A program made the translations under genes and the position numbers. Below, in pieces: positions 1 through 11,867 of a stretch of DNA of 64,000 nt. The DNA is from Myxococcales bacterium (GTDB taxonomy: Bacteria; Myxococcota_A; Polyangia; Haliangiales; Haliangiaceae). Numbering within the stretch: the stretch's first letter is position 1; each line of letters opens with the position of its first letter. Location: NCBI GenBank assembly GCA_016706545.1, contig JADJJK010000011.1, positions 181,112 through 245,111 on the forward strand. The letters run 5' to 3'. Under the pieces are notes generated by a model. The model saw only the letters and a program-made list of their open reading frames with translations. It made no database searches and was not told where the DNA came from.

Positions 1-662
<662 letters not shown>

Positions 663-733
663 GACAGTTCCCTTTCCGAAGTGCGCGCCATCGCGCGCGA
701 GCGCAAGGTACGCGATCTAGCCTGGCAAATGAA

Positions 734-750
734 GACCCGCAAGGCGGGTC
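734..750 (-). terminator. Putative intrinsic terminator downstream of moaC
   Basis: A perfect 7-bp stem (GACCCGC/GCGGGTC) with a 3-nt loop lies about 100 bp past the moaC stop. On the minus strand it is followed by a T-richer stretch (TTCATTT). It would end the lipoprotein-glmS-moaC transcript before gapA. The U-tract is imperfect, so confidence is moderate. Confidence 0.5.
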
Positions 751-847
751 CCGTGCAACAGGATTGCGCCACGCAGAGTTTGCGCGGCGGCGGCACCTGC
801 GAGCCAAGCGATCCGTGCAACGCGCGCGGTCCGGGGACTCGAGCGGC

Positions 848-1459
848 TCACGGATCGGCGCGGCGCCAGCGCCCGCTCTTGCCGCCCAGCTTCTCTTCCA
901 GGCGAATCTCGGAGATCACCATGCCTCGATCGATGGCCTTGCACATGTCGTAGATGGTCAGCGCCGCCGCCGCCACCGCGGCCAGCGCCTCCATCTCCAC
1001 GCCGCTGCGATCGAAGGCGCGCACCGTGGCGGTGATGGCGACCTGCTGCGGTCCCAGCTCGAAGGCCACCTCCACGCCGGTCAGGCGCAGCGGATGGCAC
1101 AGCGGGATCCACTCGGAGGTGCGCTTGGCGCCGCCGATGCCCGCCAGCCGCGCGACCGCGAGCACGTCGCCCTTGCCGATCCGCCCCGCGGAGATCGCCG
1201 CCGCGGTGGCGGGCTGCATGGTGATCTTGCCGCTGGCGACGCCCACCCGAGCCGACTCCGGCTTGTCGCCGACCTCCACCATGCGCGCCGCGCCGGCAGC
1301 GTCAAAGTGGGTCAGACCACCTGGACCGTTGAGCTCGGCGACGCGGTGGGCGGAAGCCTCGGCCCCCACCTTCGCGGAAGCCTTGGTCCCCGCCTTGGCG
1401 GAAGCCTTGGTCCCTCGCCCCGGCTCCTTGGACGCTCGTCGCGGGGCTCGGCTCGCCAT
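848..1459 (-). CDS. moaC: Cyclic pyranopterin monophosphate synthase
   Basis: Converts the cyclic dihydro-GTP intermediate made by MoaA into cyclic pyranopterin monophosphate in molybdenum cofactor synthesis. The core from about residue 45 carries the MoaC signatures GKGDVLAVARLAGIGGAKR and IPLCHPLRL, and the C-terminus reads DRGMVISEIRLEEKLGGKSG. The protein is 203 residues against about 160 for typical MoaC. The excess is a lysine/alanine-rich N-terminal tail of roughly 40 residues built from a 24-bp tandem repeat (about 1355-1430, eight codons per unit: KASAKAGT). It starts 1 bp after the glmS stop, so it is co-transcribed with glmS. No other moa gene is visible in the window. Confidence 0.95.
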   Translation of the reverse strand: MASRAPRRASKEPGRGTKASAKAGTKASAKVGAEASAHRVAELNGPGGLTHFDAAGAARMVEVGDKPESARVGVASGKITMQPATAAAISAGRIGKGDVLAVARLAGIGGAKRTSEWIPLCHPLRLTGVEVAFELGPQQVAITATVRAFDRSGVEMEALAAVAAAALTIYDMCKAIDRGMVISEIRLEEKLGGKSGRWRRADP

Positions 1460-1460
1460 G

Positions 1461-3284
<1,824 letters not shown>

Positions 3285-3287
3285 AGT

Positions 3288-3566
3288 TTACTTGCCCGCC
3301 TTTGCCGGTGTTGCCGGCTGCTTGGAATCGACCTTGGAGGACTCGGCGCCCCCCTTGTTCTCGTCTTCATCGCTGCCCGGGTCCGCCGCGCCGGCGTCCG
3401 TTGCATCCGCGTCCTCGGCATCGAGCTCATCTTCACCAGTAAGCTCTTCTACGTCCGGCGCCTGGTATGGCAGGAGCGGCGAGTCCACCGCGAGCGCAGC
3501 AGGTGCGTGCGTGGTGCATGCCGCTGCCCACGCCGCGAGGAGCAACATTGCGAACCGAAGGATCAT
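3288..3566 (-). CDS. Small acidic lipoprotein, hypothetical
   Basis: No recognised family. The 92-residue product has a short hydrophobic signal and a lipobox (LLAAWAAAC) at about residues 9-17, which predicts a lipoprotein with acylated Cys17. The mature part is low-complexity and strongly acidic (runs of E, D, A) with a Lys/Pro-rich tail. It is the first gene of the operon with glmS, whose ATG is 3 bp downstream, so it is probably expressed with cell-wall precursor synthesis. The lipobox and tight spacing support a real gene; the function is unknown. Confidence 0.7.
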   Translation of the reverse strand: MILRFAMLLLAAWAAACTTHAPAALAVDSPLLPYQAPDVEELTGEDELDAEDADATDAGAADPGSDEDENKGGAESSKVDSKQPATPAKAGK

Positions 3567-3995
3567 GGAAGCGAGACGCTAACATCGCGTCGCGATCGTC
3601 GCCAGCGCTTCACTCGCCGCACGCGCGCCGGTAGATCGCGCGGAAGGCTGCGATCATCCGACATCAGGCTACTCGGTGTGGCGCACCACGTTCTGCGCCA
3701 CCGCCCCAGGGGCCTGGGCTGGCTGCTCCGCGCTGCCGCGCTGAAGTGCGGGGGGGCGAGCGCCAACGCCGCCGCGTCCCGGTCAGGCGCTGCCACCTCG
3801 CTGCCACCTCGCGCGACGCCGCCGCGACGCCGCCGCGACCTCGATGACCGGAGGAAGGCTTTGCGTTGCTTGCACTTGGAACCCCGCAGGGGATGCAAGG
3901 TGGCGACCGGCGACGATTCGTGACGTTTCCGCGCAACTGGACCGGCCTCCCCGCTTGACAGGGCACGCGCTGATCGCTAGAAAAGCTTCATAAAA
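3567..3995. other. Gene-free stretch between the glmS operon and tRNA-Gly
   Basis: About 430 bp without a convincing gene. Open frames here read as Arg/Ala-rich shadow peptides and none has a recognisable domain. It includes short imperfect repeats of the type gccacctcgc and gacgccgcc near 3785-3842. It should hold the promoters for the leftward lipoprotein-glmS-moaC operon and the rightward tRNA, but no clear -35/-10 pair could be picked by eye. Confidence 0.5.
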
Positions 3996-4070
<75 letters not shown>

Positions 4071-4103
4071 GAAAGTCGTGACGCCCCTGGCCAGGGGAAC
4101 AAG

Positions 4104-4125
4104 AGCCGCCCGCAAGGCGGCTTTT
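4104..4125 (+). terminator. Intrinsic terminator after tRNA-Gly
   Basis: A perfect 7-bp stem AGCCGCC/GGCGGCT with a 5-nt loop (cgcaa) is followed by TTTT, 34 bp after the tRNA CCA end. This is a canonical rho-independent terminator. Confidence 0.8.
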
Positions 4126-4340
4126 GGCGTTTGTGGACCGGCGCGCCCGCGGAGGTGCCGCCTGGGGACCTGTTCGCCTGGGTTCTGGAGGCGAGCCAGG
4201 GCTCAGAGAGTCAACGTCAGCCCCTCGGTTTCCGGACACGGATGTCAGGAATCAGCCGGTGAGCGTGGGGGGCTCTCCAGTCTTTGCAGCCAATTGAAGG
4301 ACGCACGGGCCTGGGCACGGCACCTGCAAAAGCGGTCGGC

Positions 4341-4993
4341 ATGAACAAGGCCGCCGTCGTCTCCATCCTCACAGGGTTCCTCGTGACCGCGCAGGTCGCC
4401 GCCGCGCAGCCGGGCGCCGCCCCCGGCACGCCGGCCACCGTGATCATCATCGATCCAGGCGTCCCCGCCGGCCCCAGCATGCTGCCCCCCAGCGCGGTCC
4501 CGGCCCCAGCCCCCGCCGCAACACCGGCGCCGCAGAACGAGCCCTGGGACAACGTCTCTCACGTCAACGGGACGCCGGTGCCGGTCGGAGAGCGCAACGA
4601 CTACCTCATCAAGTTCAAGCGCACGATCATCTCCGCCAATCCGATCGCCTGGATGGTGGAGATCTACGGCGTGTCGGTGAGCGTGGCGCTGTCCAACAAC
4701 GTGGCCATCCACGGCGACATCACCGCCTTCGGCAACGAAGGCACGGAGCTGAGCGTGGGCGTGCCCATCTACTTGCGGCGCACGTTCCAGGGCCCGTTCC
4801 TCGAGCCCGGCCTGCTGACCCGAACCTTTGATGGCAGCGAAGAGTCCACTGGCCCGATCATGCTGCTGGGCTGGCACTGGATGTACGAGTCCGGGTTCAA
4901 CCTGGCGGCGGCCTTTGGGCTTGGCCGCGACCTGTCCGATAGCGACGAGTACTCGAGCGACCAGCCGTTCCCCGCCGGCTACATGCGCGTTGG

Positions 4994-5006
<13 letters not shown>
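4341..5006 (+). CDS. Secreted or outer-membrane protein, hypothetical
   Basis: Family not recognised. The ATG at 4341 gives a cleavable signal peptide (MNKAAVVSILTGFLVTAQVAAAQ). A Pro/Ala-rich linker follows, then about 150 residues with alternating polar and hydrophobic strands and a C-terminal aromatic (ends GYMRVGYAF). Ending in Phe after beta-like strands is typical of outer-membrane barrel proteins, so a small barrel is the best structural guess. An upstream in-frame TTG at 4284 was rejected because it would bury the signal peptide. The 3' end overlaps the convergent DUF808 gene by 13 bp. Confidence 0.8.
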
Positions 5007-5920
<914 letters not shown>

Positions 5921-5984
5921 GGGCCGCAGATACTAGCCCGGAAGAGCGGCCGTGCCAGAGGCCAGACACGCCCGAACGATCCCC

Positions 5985-6036
5985 AACGGCAGCCGAACGG
6001 CAGCCCAACGGCAGCCCAACGGCAGCCCAACGGCAG
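5985..6036. repeat. 11-bp tandem repeat array
   Basis: Almost five head-to-tail copies of aacggcagccc, the first with a final g. It lies in the gap between the DUF808 gene and the next lipoprotein gene. The unit length is not a multiple of three, consistent with a non-coding array. Confidence 0.9.
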
Positions 6037-6104
6037 GCGGACGCAGGCGGACGCAGCAGAACGACACTCGAACGACAGCCGTCGGAGACGGAAGCAGGCG
6101 CCCG

Positions 6105-6137
6105 GCGAGTCGGCGCGAGTCGGCGCGAGTCGGCGCG
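6105..6137. repeat. 10-bp tandem repeat array
   Basis: Three exact copies of gcgagtcggc plus a partial copy. The array abuts the stop codon of the minus-strand lipoprotein gene at 6138. Confidence 0.9.
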
Positions 6138-7139
6138 CTACGGCCCGCAGTACGGCCCGAGCTTGCGATCTCCAGCGTAGAGCTCCTCGTTGGGCACGAC
6201 CCAGCGCAGGTGGCGCGCGAGCTTGGCTCCCGCCGCGCCGAGGTCGAACGTCGAGTACTCGCCGATGTGCTCGAGCACCAGCACCTTGGCGCCAGCCCGA
6301 TCCGCGAGCACCGCGCCCAGATGCAGCGGCGACACAGCGTGATCGTCCGCCACCCGCACGGCCCCCGCGGGGCTCGCCACCAGCACGCCGCCATCGCCCT
6401 CGCTGGCCCACTGACAGGCGTCGGGCTGCGCCGGATCGACGTGCAACCACTCCATCGCCACGTCCCAGGCGATGGGCTTGCCGGCGAAGTCGACCTGCGC
6501 CACGGTCCACAGCGTCTCGCAAGGCGCGGCGCAGTCCTTCTTGGGGAGCGCGGCCTCCACGGCGGGCGGCATGCGGGTGGACTGGGGCAGCAAGCTCCAG
6601 CGTCCGCCTTGCTCCTCACCAACCCGCCCCGCCACCGGCCGTGGCGAGATGGCCACGCACCCGGCGGGCGCGACCTCGGCGGCCAGCGCGAGGGCTTGCT
6701 GAGGCTGCTCGCTGCCCGGCACCGGGCACTTGGTGGAGAGCTGGACGCCGAGCACCTCGTTGGCCGGGCCGTCGATCACGACGTCGGAGTACCAGGGGCC
6801 CGGGGTCGCCTCGCACAAGGTCCCGCCGGTCATGAGCCACAGCTTGGCGGGCGGCGCGGGGATGGCCGCGGCAGCAGCGGCGGCCGCGTCCAGCACCTGA
6901 TAGCGCGCGGTGGTCTCGGTGCTGGCGCGGTTGGCCAACGGCAAGTGCCAGCCGCCGGGCGCGCCTGCGCTGGGCTGGTGGACGACCGCGATCGCGACCG
7001 ACGAGGCGTCAGGGCAAGGCGGACCATCGGGGATCGGCACGGCAGAGGAGGCGCCGGTGCCCGAGGAAGACGCCGGCCGTGCCTTGCCGCCGCAGCCGAC
7101 GGCGACCAGAAGGAGGGCGAGACAGGGGAGACGCTGCAT
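6138..7139 (-). CDS. Lipoprotein, hypothetical
   Basis: No family recognised. The ATG at 7139 gives MQRLPCLALLLVAVGCGG, a signal sequence with lipobox LLVAVGC, so the mature protein should be anchored through Cys16. The 333-residue product has a Ser/Gly/Ala-rich spacer and then a domain with several Cys and Trp residues that suggests a disulfide-bearing periplasmic or surface protein. An upstream GTG at 7175 is possible but would spoil the signal peptide. It lies 78 bp downstream of the metallophosphoesterase gene on the same strand. Function unknown. Confidence 0.8.
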   Translation of the reverse strand: MQRLPCLALLLVAVGCGGKARPASSSGTGASSAVPIPDGPPCPDASSVAIAVVHQPSAGAPGGWHLPLANRASTETTARYQVLDAAAAAAAAIPAPPAKLWLMTGGTLCEATPGPWYSDVVIDGPANEVLGVQLSTKCPVPGSEQPQQALALAAEVAPAGCVAISPRPVAGRVGEEQGGRWSLLPQSTRMPPAVEAALPKKDCAAPCETLWTVAQVDFAGKPIAWDVAMEWLHVDPAQPDACQWASEGDGGVLVASPAGAVRVADDHAVSPLHLGAVLADRAGAKVLVLEHIGEYSTFDLGAAGAKLARHLRWVVPNEELYAGDRKLGPYCGP

Positions 7140-7217
7140 GGCGCCATGGTCGCCAATTTCGCCACCACGCGCCATCGCCGCGCGCCGCGGATCGCAACCG
7201 ACCGCGCGGGCCCGGGC

Positions 7218-8441
7218 TCAGCTCACGGCGCGCAGCACCACGCGCGTGATCTCGAGCGGAGCGCCGAGCCGCACCGGGGGCCCAACGTAGCCGCAGCCGC
7301 GGCTGACATACACCTGGGTCGCAGCCCGCCGGTATAGCCCGGCCAAAAACCCGCCCTGCTGCGCGCGGGCGAGGTAGTGAAAGGGCCAGACCTGGCCGCC
7401 GTGGGTGTGCCCCGAGAGCTGGAGATCGACCCCCGCGGGCACGGCCTCACGCGCTTGCCGCGGCTGATGCGCGAGCAAGATCAGCGCCCGCGTCGCATCG
7501 CGTCCGCGCAGCGCAGCGGCCAGATCGGCGCCGTGTCCGGCGAAGCGGTGCGCCGAGTGATCGTCGATGCCAGCCAGCTCGAACGAAGCGTCGCCCTGGC
7601 CGATGGTCACCCGCTGGTTACGCAGGTAGCGCACGCCCAGCGAGGACAGCTCCGCGATCCAAGGGTCCGCGCCGGAGTAGTACTCGTGGTTGCCGGTGAC
7701 CGCGTACACCCCGTGGCGCGCGCGTAGCTGGCCCAGGGGCGCAGCGTCGTGCCGCAGATCTTCCACCTTGCCGTCGATCAGATCTCCGGTCAGCGCGATG
7801 AGGTCCGGCTCGAGGTGGTTGGCGCGATCCACCACGCGCTGCACGAAGGCGCGGTCGATGGTGACGCCGATGTGCAGGTCGGTGAGCTGGACGATCGAGA
7901 AGCCGTCGAGCGCGCGCGGCAGCTTGGGCAGGAAGATCTCGACCGTGACCAGCTCGTGCTCGCCGCGCGCCGAGGCCATCCCTGCGCTCATGGCGGCGGC
8001 GGTGACCATCACCGACGTGCCGCTGGCGGCGCGCAGCAAGAACAGCCGGCGGTCGAGATCCGCCGGCGCAGCGTCGGCGAGCGCCGGCGCCGCGTCGGCC
8101 GGCGCCCCGCGCGCGGCGGTCACGCGCCGCCACAGCCAGCGGCCCCCGGCGCGGACCGCGAGCCCAAGGTCGAGGCTCCCGCGGCACACCGCGGCCAGCG
8201 CCACCGCGACCATCCACGGCATCGCGACCCATCCCAGCACGGTGGCGAGCGAGGCCGCACCAAACCTGGCCGCCCACATGGTGACCGGCGCCGCCAGGAA
8301 CATCGCCACCATCGCCCAGGTCGCGACGCGCTGCGCGCGCCGAGGCCACCGCGGATCGCGGACGACGCGACGCCAGACATAGTAGTGGAGCCCAGCCGAG
8401 ATGAGGCTCGAGAGCAACGTCCGCAAGATCTGGCTCAGCAA
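7218..8441 (-). CDS. Membrane-anchored metallophosphoesterase (YkuE/YaeI-like)
   Basis: Calcineurin-like phosphoesterase with an N-terminal membrane part. About four hydrophobic segments occupy residues 1-110, and the catalytic domain spans about 170-405. Metal-binding motifs are in order: TDLHIG, GDLIDG, GNHEYYSG, AHQP, and GHTHGGQVWPF. Relatives include YkuE/YaeI, which act on UDP-2,3-diacylglucosamine or other phosphodiesters, but the substrate here cannot be told. The length of 407 is normal for the membrane-anchored subfamily. The upstream neighbour is the large STAND ATPase on the same strand, with a gap of about 150 bp. Confidence 0.94.
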   Translation of the reverse strand: MLSQILRTLLSSLISAGLHYYVWRRVVRDPRWPRRAQRVATWAMVAMFLAAPVTMWAARFGAASLATVLGWVAMPWMVAVALAAVCRGSLDLGLAVRAGGRWLWRRVTAARGAPADAAPALADAAPADLDRRLFLLRAASGTSVMVTAAAMSAGMASARGEHELVTVEIFLPKLPRALDGFSIVQLTDLHIGVTIDRAFVQRVVDRANHLEPDLIALTGDLIDGKVEDLRHDAAPLGQLRARHGVYAVTGNHEYYSGADPWIAELSSLGVRYLRNQRVTIGQGDASFELAGIDDHSAHRFAGHGADLAAALRGRDATRALILLAHQPRQAREAVPAGVDLQLSGHTHGGQVWPFHYLARAQQGGFLAGLYRRAATQVYVSRGCGYVGPPVRLGAPLEITRVVLRAVS

Positions 8442-8589
8442 GGCGCCTCAATCTAGCCTGCAACCGCCGCGCTGGCGATGACGCTCGCGCGCGCCGACGC
8501 TGGGTGGCATCGCTGTCACCCGGTCGCAGCACCAGGCGCGAGTGCGCCCGTCCGGCGGGCTTGGCCCAGCAAGGACGCCAGGAGCTCGC

Positions 8590-11500
8590 CTAGCGCGAGA
8601 ACACGAACAGGAAGTCTCGGGGCGGCACGAAGCGGTACCCGTCGTCGGTGACGCGCACGATCTCGGCGCCGTCTTCGCCAAGCAAGCGGCGGATCCGCAT
8701 GATGTTGGTGAACAGCGCAGCGTCGTGGCGCAGCGGGTGGTACTCCACGTTCCACACCGCCTGCACGATGGACTCCTTGGAGAAGACCTTGCCAGGCGCC
8801 GAGGCGAACATGAACAGCAGGCGCTTGAGCAGGCTGCGCCGCCGCAGATCCGCGAGCTCCTGCCCCTTGCGCAAGATCACCTCGCGCACGCCATCCACCG
8901 CCAGCGAGCGTGACGACAGGCGCAAGATCTCCGGGTTGGAGTCGGCCACGTCGCTCTGCAGCCCCTCGGCGTCGATGACGCGGAACGGGCGCTGCGCGGT
9001 CAAGCCAAGGTCCGCGAGCAGGCGCGCGGCGCCGTCGATGGCGGTGGACGCCATGGTGGCGGCGCTGGGCGCCGACGGATCGGCGACCGCCTCGTGGCCG
9101 GCGATGGCCTCGAGCGCGGCGTGGGCCACCAGGCGCTCCACCGGCAGGCCAGCGCCGATGGCCATCTCGGCGGCGTCGCGCGCGTAGGCCACGGCCGAGC
9201 TGGAGTCGTCGTCGTCACGCGCCAGCGCCGACAGCGCCAGCAGCGCGTGGACGCGGGCGCGCACCAGGCCCGCCGCCGCCGCCTCGCGGGCGCCGCGGGT
9301 GGCCGCGGCGCGGGCGCTCGCGCGATCGCCGCGCGCCAGCTCCAGGCGCGCCACGATCACCAGCGCGGTGGCCAGCTCGTTGCGGCGGTGCAGGCGCTCG
9401 GCCATCACCGCGGTCTCGCGCGCCATCTCCAGCGCCTGGGTGACGTCGCCGGCGGCCAGCGCCACCTCGGCGGCGGCCAGCGTCCGGTCGATGTCGTCGC
9501 GCACCTCCAGGCCGCCGGCGTTGCGCGCGTGCTCGACCGCGCCGCCGCGCTGCCCCAGGAGCGCCATCACGTTGGCGGTGTAGACCTCCCAGCGCGCCAG
9601 CGAGGCGACATCCAGCGAGTTGGTGGAGACCTCGGCGAGCCGGGCCTTGGCCGCCTCCACCCGATGCTCCAGCAGATCCGCGGCCGCCATCACCAGGTCG
9701 GCGCGCGCCGCCAGGTGCAGGAGCTTGCGGCGGTGCGCCGAGGTCGCCACCGCGGTGGCGAGCTCCGCCGCGCCGGCCGGGCGCCCGCGCAAGATCTCCA
9801 GCTCCGCCAGCTCGAGCTCGCTGCGCAGCGCGCCCAGCTCGTCACCGCGCACCCGCCGCGAGTGGACCAGCGCGCGCAGCGCCGCCTCGGCGCCGTCGTT
9901 GTCGCCGCGGCGCTGCGCCAGGAGCGCGGACACGCGGCGGATCTCGTCGGCCGCCGCCATGCTGTCCAGGTCGCGCGCCAGCGCGGTGGCCGAGTCGAGC
10001 GAGGCCGCGGCCTCGCTGAGGCGGCCTTCGCGGATGAGCGCGCCAGCGCGACGCGCCTCCACCACCACCGCCAGCTCACTCGCCCACCCGCCGCCGCTGC
10101 CGCACACGCCGTGCGCGCGGGCCAGGGTGGTGCGCATCGCGGCGATGCGCCCTGCCCACTCGTCGATCTTCGCGGTCGCCAGATACACCCCGACCCGGAT
10201 CGACGGATCCACCGCCGACAGGTCCGCGATCCGCTCCAGCCACGACGACGCGGTGGCGGCGCTGCCGCTGAGCAGATCCAGCTCGCACAGGAGCACGGAC
10301 GCGCCGGCGCGCAGGTTGGCGTCCCCGTGGCGCACCAGCTCCAAAAGCTCGCTGCGCGCGCGCTCGGTGTCGCCGATGGCCATGGTCAGCTCGGCGTGCA
10401 AGAGCGCCGAGGAGCGCAGGTTGCTCACCCGCTCGAGCGCCTCGCTGAAGCGCCCCGAGCGAATCACCAGCTCGAGCCGCAGCGCGCTCAGCTCCGGGCG
10501 CTTGCCCGCAGGATCCAGCGCGTCGATCAGCACCTCCAGCTCACCGGCGGCGCCGCGGCGCCCGCCCAGGTCGCGGTGGCCCAGGAGCAGGGCGGCGCCC
10601 GCGTCCACGTCTTCGGCGTGGACATAATGGATGATGGATTCGCAGAGCCGGGTCACCGGATCCAGCGCGCCCAGCGCGCCGTCGTCGCCGGCGTCCCAGA
10701 CCAGCCGCGGACCGCCGCCGGCGCCGCTGCCGTTGACGATCTCGGCCGCGCGGACCTCCAGGGCCCGGCGCCGCTCGCGGGTCAGCGCGCGCAGGACGTC
10801 CAGGCGAACCAGCTCATGGACCTCCAGCCGGCCGTCGGGGTGGCCGTCGATGAGCTGCCGCGCGGACAGCTCATCCACCGCGGCCTCCACTGCCAGCGCA
10901 GGCTGCATCGCCGCCAGCCCCGCCGGCGCCACCGCGATGCGCAAGACCGCCATCGCCTCCAGCGCCGCCCGCGCCGGCGCCGACAGGTTGTCGACGGACC
11001 AGGCGTCCGCGCCGAAGCGCGCCCTGGCGTACTCCCGGCGCAGCCCCATGGGCGCGCCGCGGGTGCGGCCAAACGCGGTGTCGAACGCCCCCGGCACTTC
11101 GCCAAGGGTGCTCTCGAGCTGTGCCCACAGCTCCTCGGCGGCGACCGCGTCCAGCCCACCGACGGACATCTCCACCAGCGGCCCCGCCGCCACCATCGGA
11201 TCGCGGCCGATCAGCACCAGGCGGCCAAGCGCCGTGGGGCTCGGCACGATGGGCATGAGCAGCGAGGTCAGCTCGTCGAGCGAGAGGTGGTGGATATCGT
11301 CCACCGCGATGACGCGGGCCTGGTGCTGCAGCGCCATCTCCAGCCCGCCCGCGTAGCACCGCAGCTTGCGCTCGATGCGCGAGCGCACGGACACCGCCCG
11401 ATCGCCCTGCAGGCACTGCACGATGGTGACCGGCACCTCGAAGGTGGCCGCCAGCTCGCGCAAGAGCCGGGACTTGCCAACGCCTGCCGGCCCGTGAATC

Positions 11501-11625
11501 GAAACCAGTGGCGCCACCGCGAGGTTGCCGCGGAGCCCATCCATCTCCGCCTGACGACCGAAGAACGGCTGTGGTTCAATGGGAGTGGTCAAGGGGCCTG
11601 TCGCTTTGGAGGTTCGCCGGCGCAT
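8590..11625 (-). CDS. STAND-type ATPase transcriptional regulator with C-terminal winged helix
   Basis: Large signal-transduction ATPase. From the ATG at 11625 (1011 residues) a P-loop GPAGVGKSRLL lies near residue 44 and Walker B VIAVDDIH follows. A long helical, Ala/Leu/Arg-rich TPR-like region spans roughly residues 300-880. The last 110 residues form an OmpR/PhoB-type winged helix (KGQELADLRRRSLLKRLLFM, then RHDAALFTNIMRIRRLLG and VTDDGYRFVPP). This matches AAA/STAND regulators such as MalT and AfsR relatives, except that the DNA-binding domain is at the C-terminus and is OmpR-like rather than LuxR-like. Such proteins switch from an ADP-bound to an ATP-bound oligomeric form on sensing a ligand; the ligand is unknown. 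A further upstream start at 11676 is less likely. Confidence 0.85.
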   Translation of the reverse strand: MRRRTSKATGPLTTPIEPQPFFGRQAEMDGLRGNLAVAPLVSIHGPAGVGKSRLLRELAATFEVPVTIVQCLQGDRAVSVRSRIERKLRCYAGGLEMALQHQARVIAVDDIHHLSLDELTSLLMPIVPSPTALGRLVLIGRDPMVAAGPLVEMSVGGLDAVAAEELWAQLESTLGEVPGAFDTAFGRTRGAPMGLRREYARARFGADAWSVDNLSAPARAALEAMAVLRIAVAPAGLAAMQPALAVEAAVDELSARQLIDGHPDGRLEVHELVRLDVLRALTRERRRALEVRAAEIVNGSGAGGGPRLVWDAGDDGALGALDPVTRLCESIIHYVHAEDVDAGAALLLGHRDLGGRRGAAGELEVLIDALDPAGKRPELSALRLELVIRSGRFSEALERVSNLRSSALLHAELTMAIGDTERARSELLELVRHGDANLRAGASVLLCELDLLSGSAATASSWLERIADLSAVDPSIRVGVYLATAKIDEWAGRIAAMRTTLARAHGVCGSGGGWASELAVVVEARRAGALIREGRLSEAAASLDSATALARDLDSMAAADEIRRVSALLAQRRGDNDGAEAALRALVHSRRVRGDELGALRSELELAELEILRGRPAGAAELATAVATSAHRRKLLHLAARADLVMAAADLLEHRVEAAKARLAEVSTNSLDVASLARWEVYTANVMALLGQRGGAVEHARNAGGLEVRDDIDRTLAAAEVALAAGDVTQALEMARETAVMAERLHRRNELATALVIVARLELARGDRASARAAATRGAREAAAAGLVRARVHALLALSALARDDDDSSSAVAYARDAAEMAIGAGLPVERLVAHAALEAIAGHEAVADPSAPSAATMASTAIDGAARLLADLGLTAQRPFRVIDAEGLQSDVADSNPEILRLSSRSLAVDGVREVILRKGQELADLRRRSLLKRLLFMFASAPGKVFSKESIVQAVWNVEYHPLRHDAALFTNIMRIRRLLGEDGAEIVRVTDDGYRFVPPRDFLFVFSR

Positions 11626-11867
11626 ACCTGCCGACTTGAGTAGGCAAGGTCCGGGCCATCTTTGCTTGGCTAACACTTTCTATCCAAGCCATTGATATCC
11701 CTTCGGCCGGTGCGCTAGCACTTCGGAACCAGTACCAAACTTGGCGGCCTTGCCCCCAGGCAGGTGAGGAGTCTGGTTCCCAGCGGCGCGGACTTCTCTT
11801 CCCACGCTCAGATCCAACCACATCTGCCAGAACGGAGAAAGCCCTACCGGCCTGGTCGTGACCAAAG

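Noticed and set aside
4284..4340. Upstream TTG start of the secreted protein
   Set aside because: It would place 19 residues before a clean signal peptide; ATG 4341 fits better.
9094..11643. 849-residue plus-strand frame
   Set aside because: Antisense shadow of the STAND ATPase; composition is His/Arg/Gln-rich with no motif.
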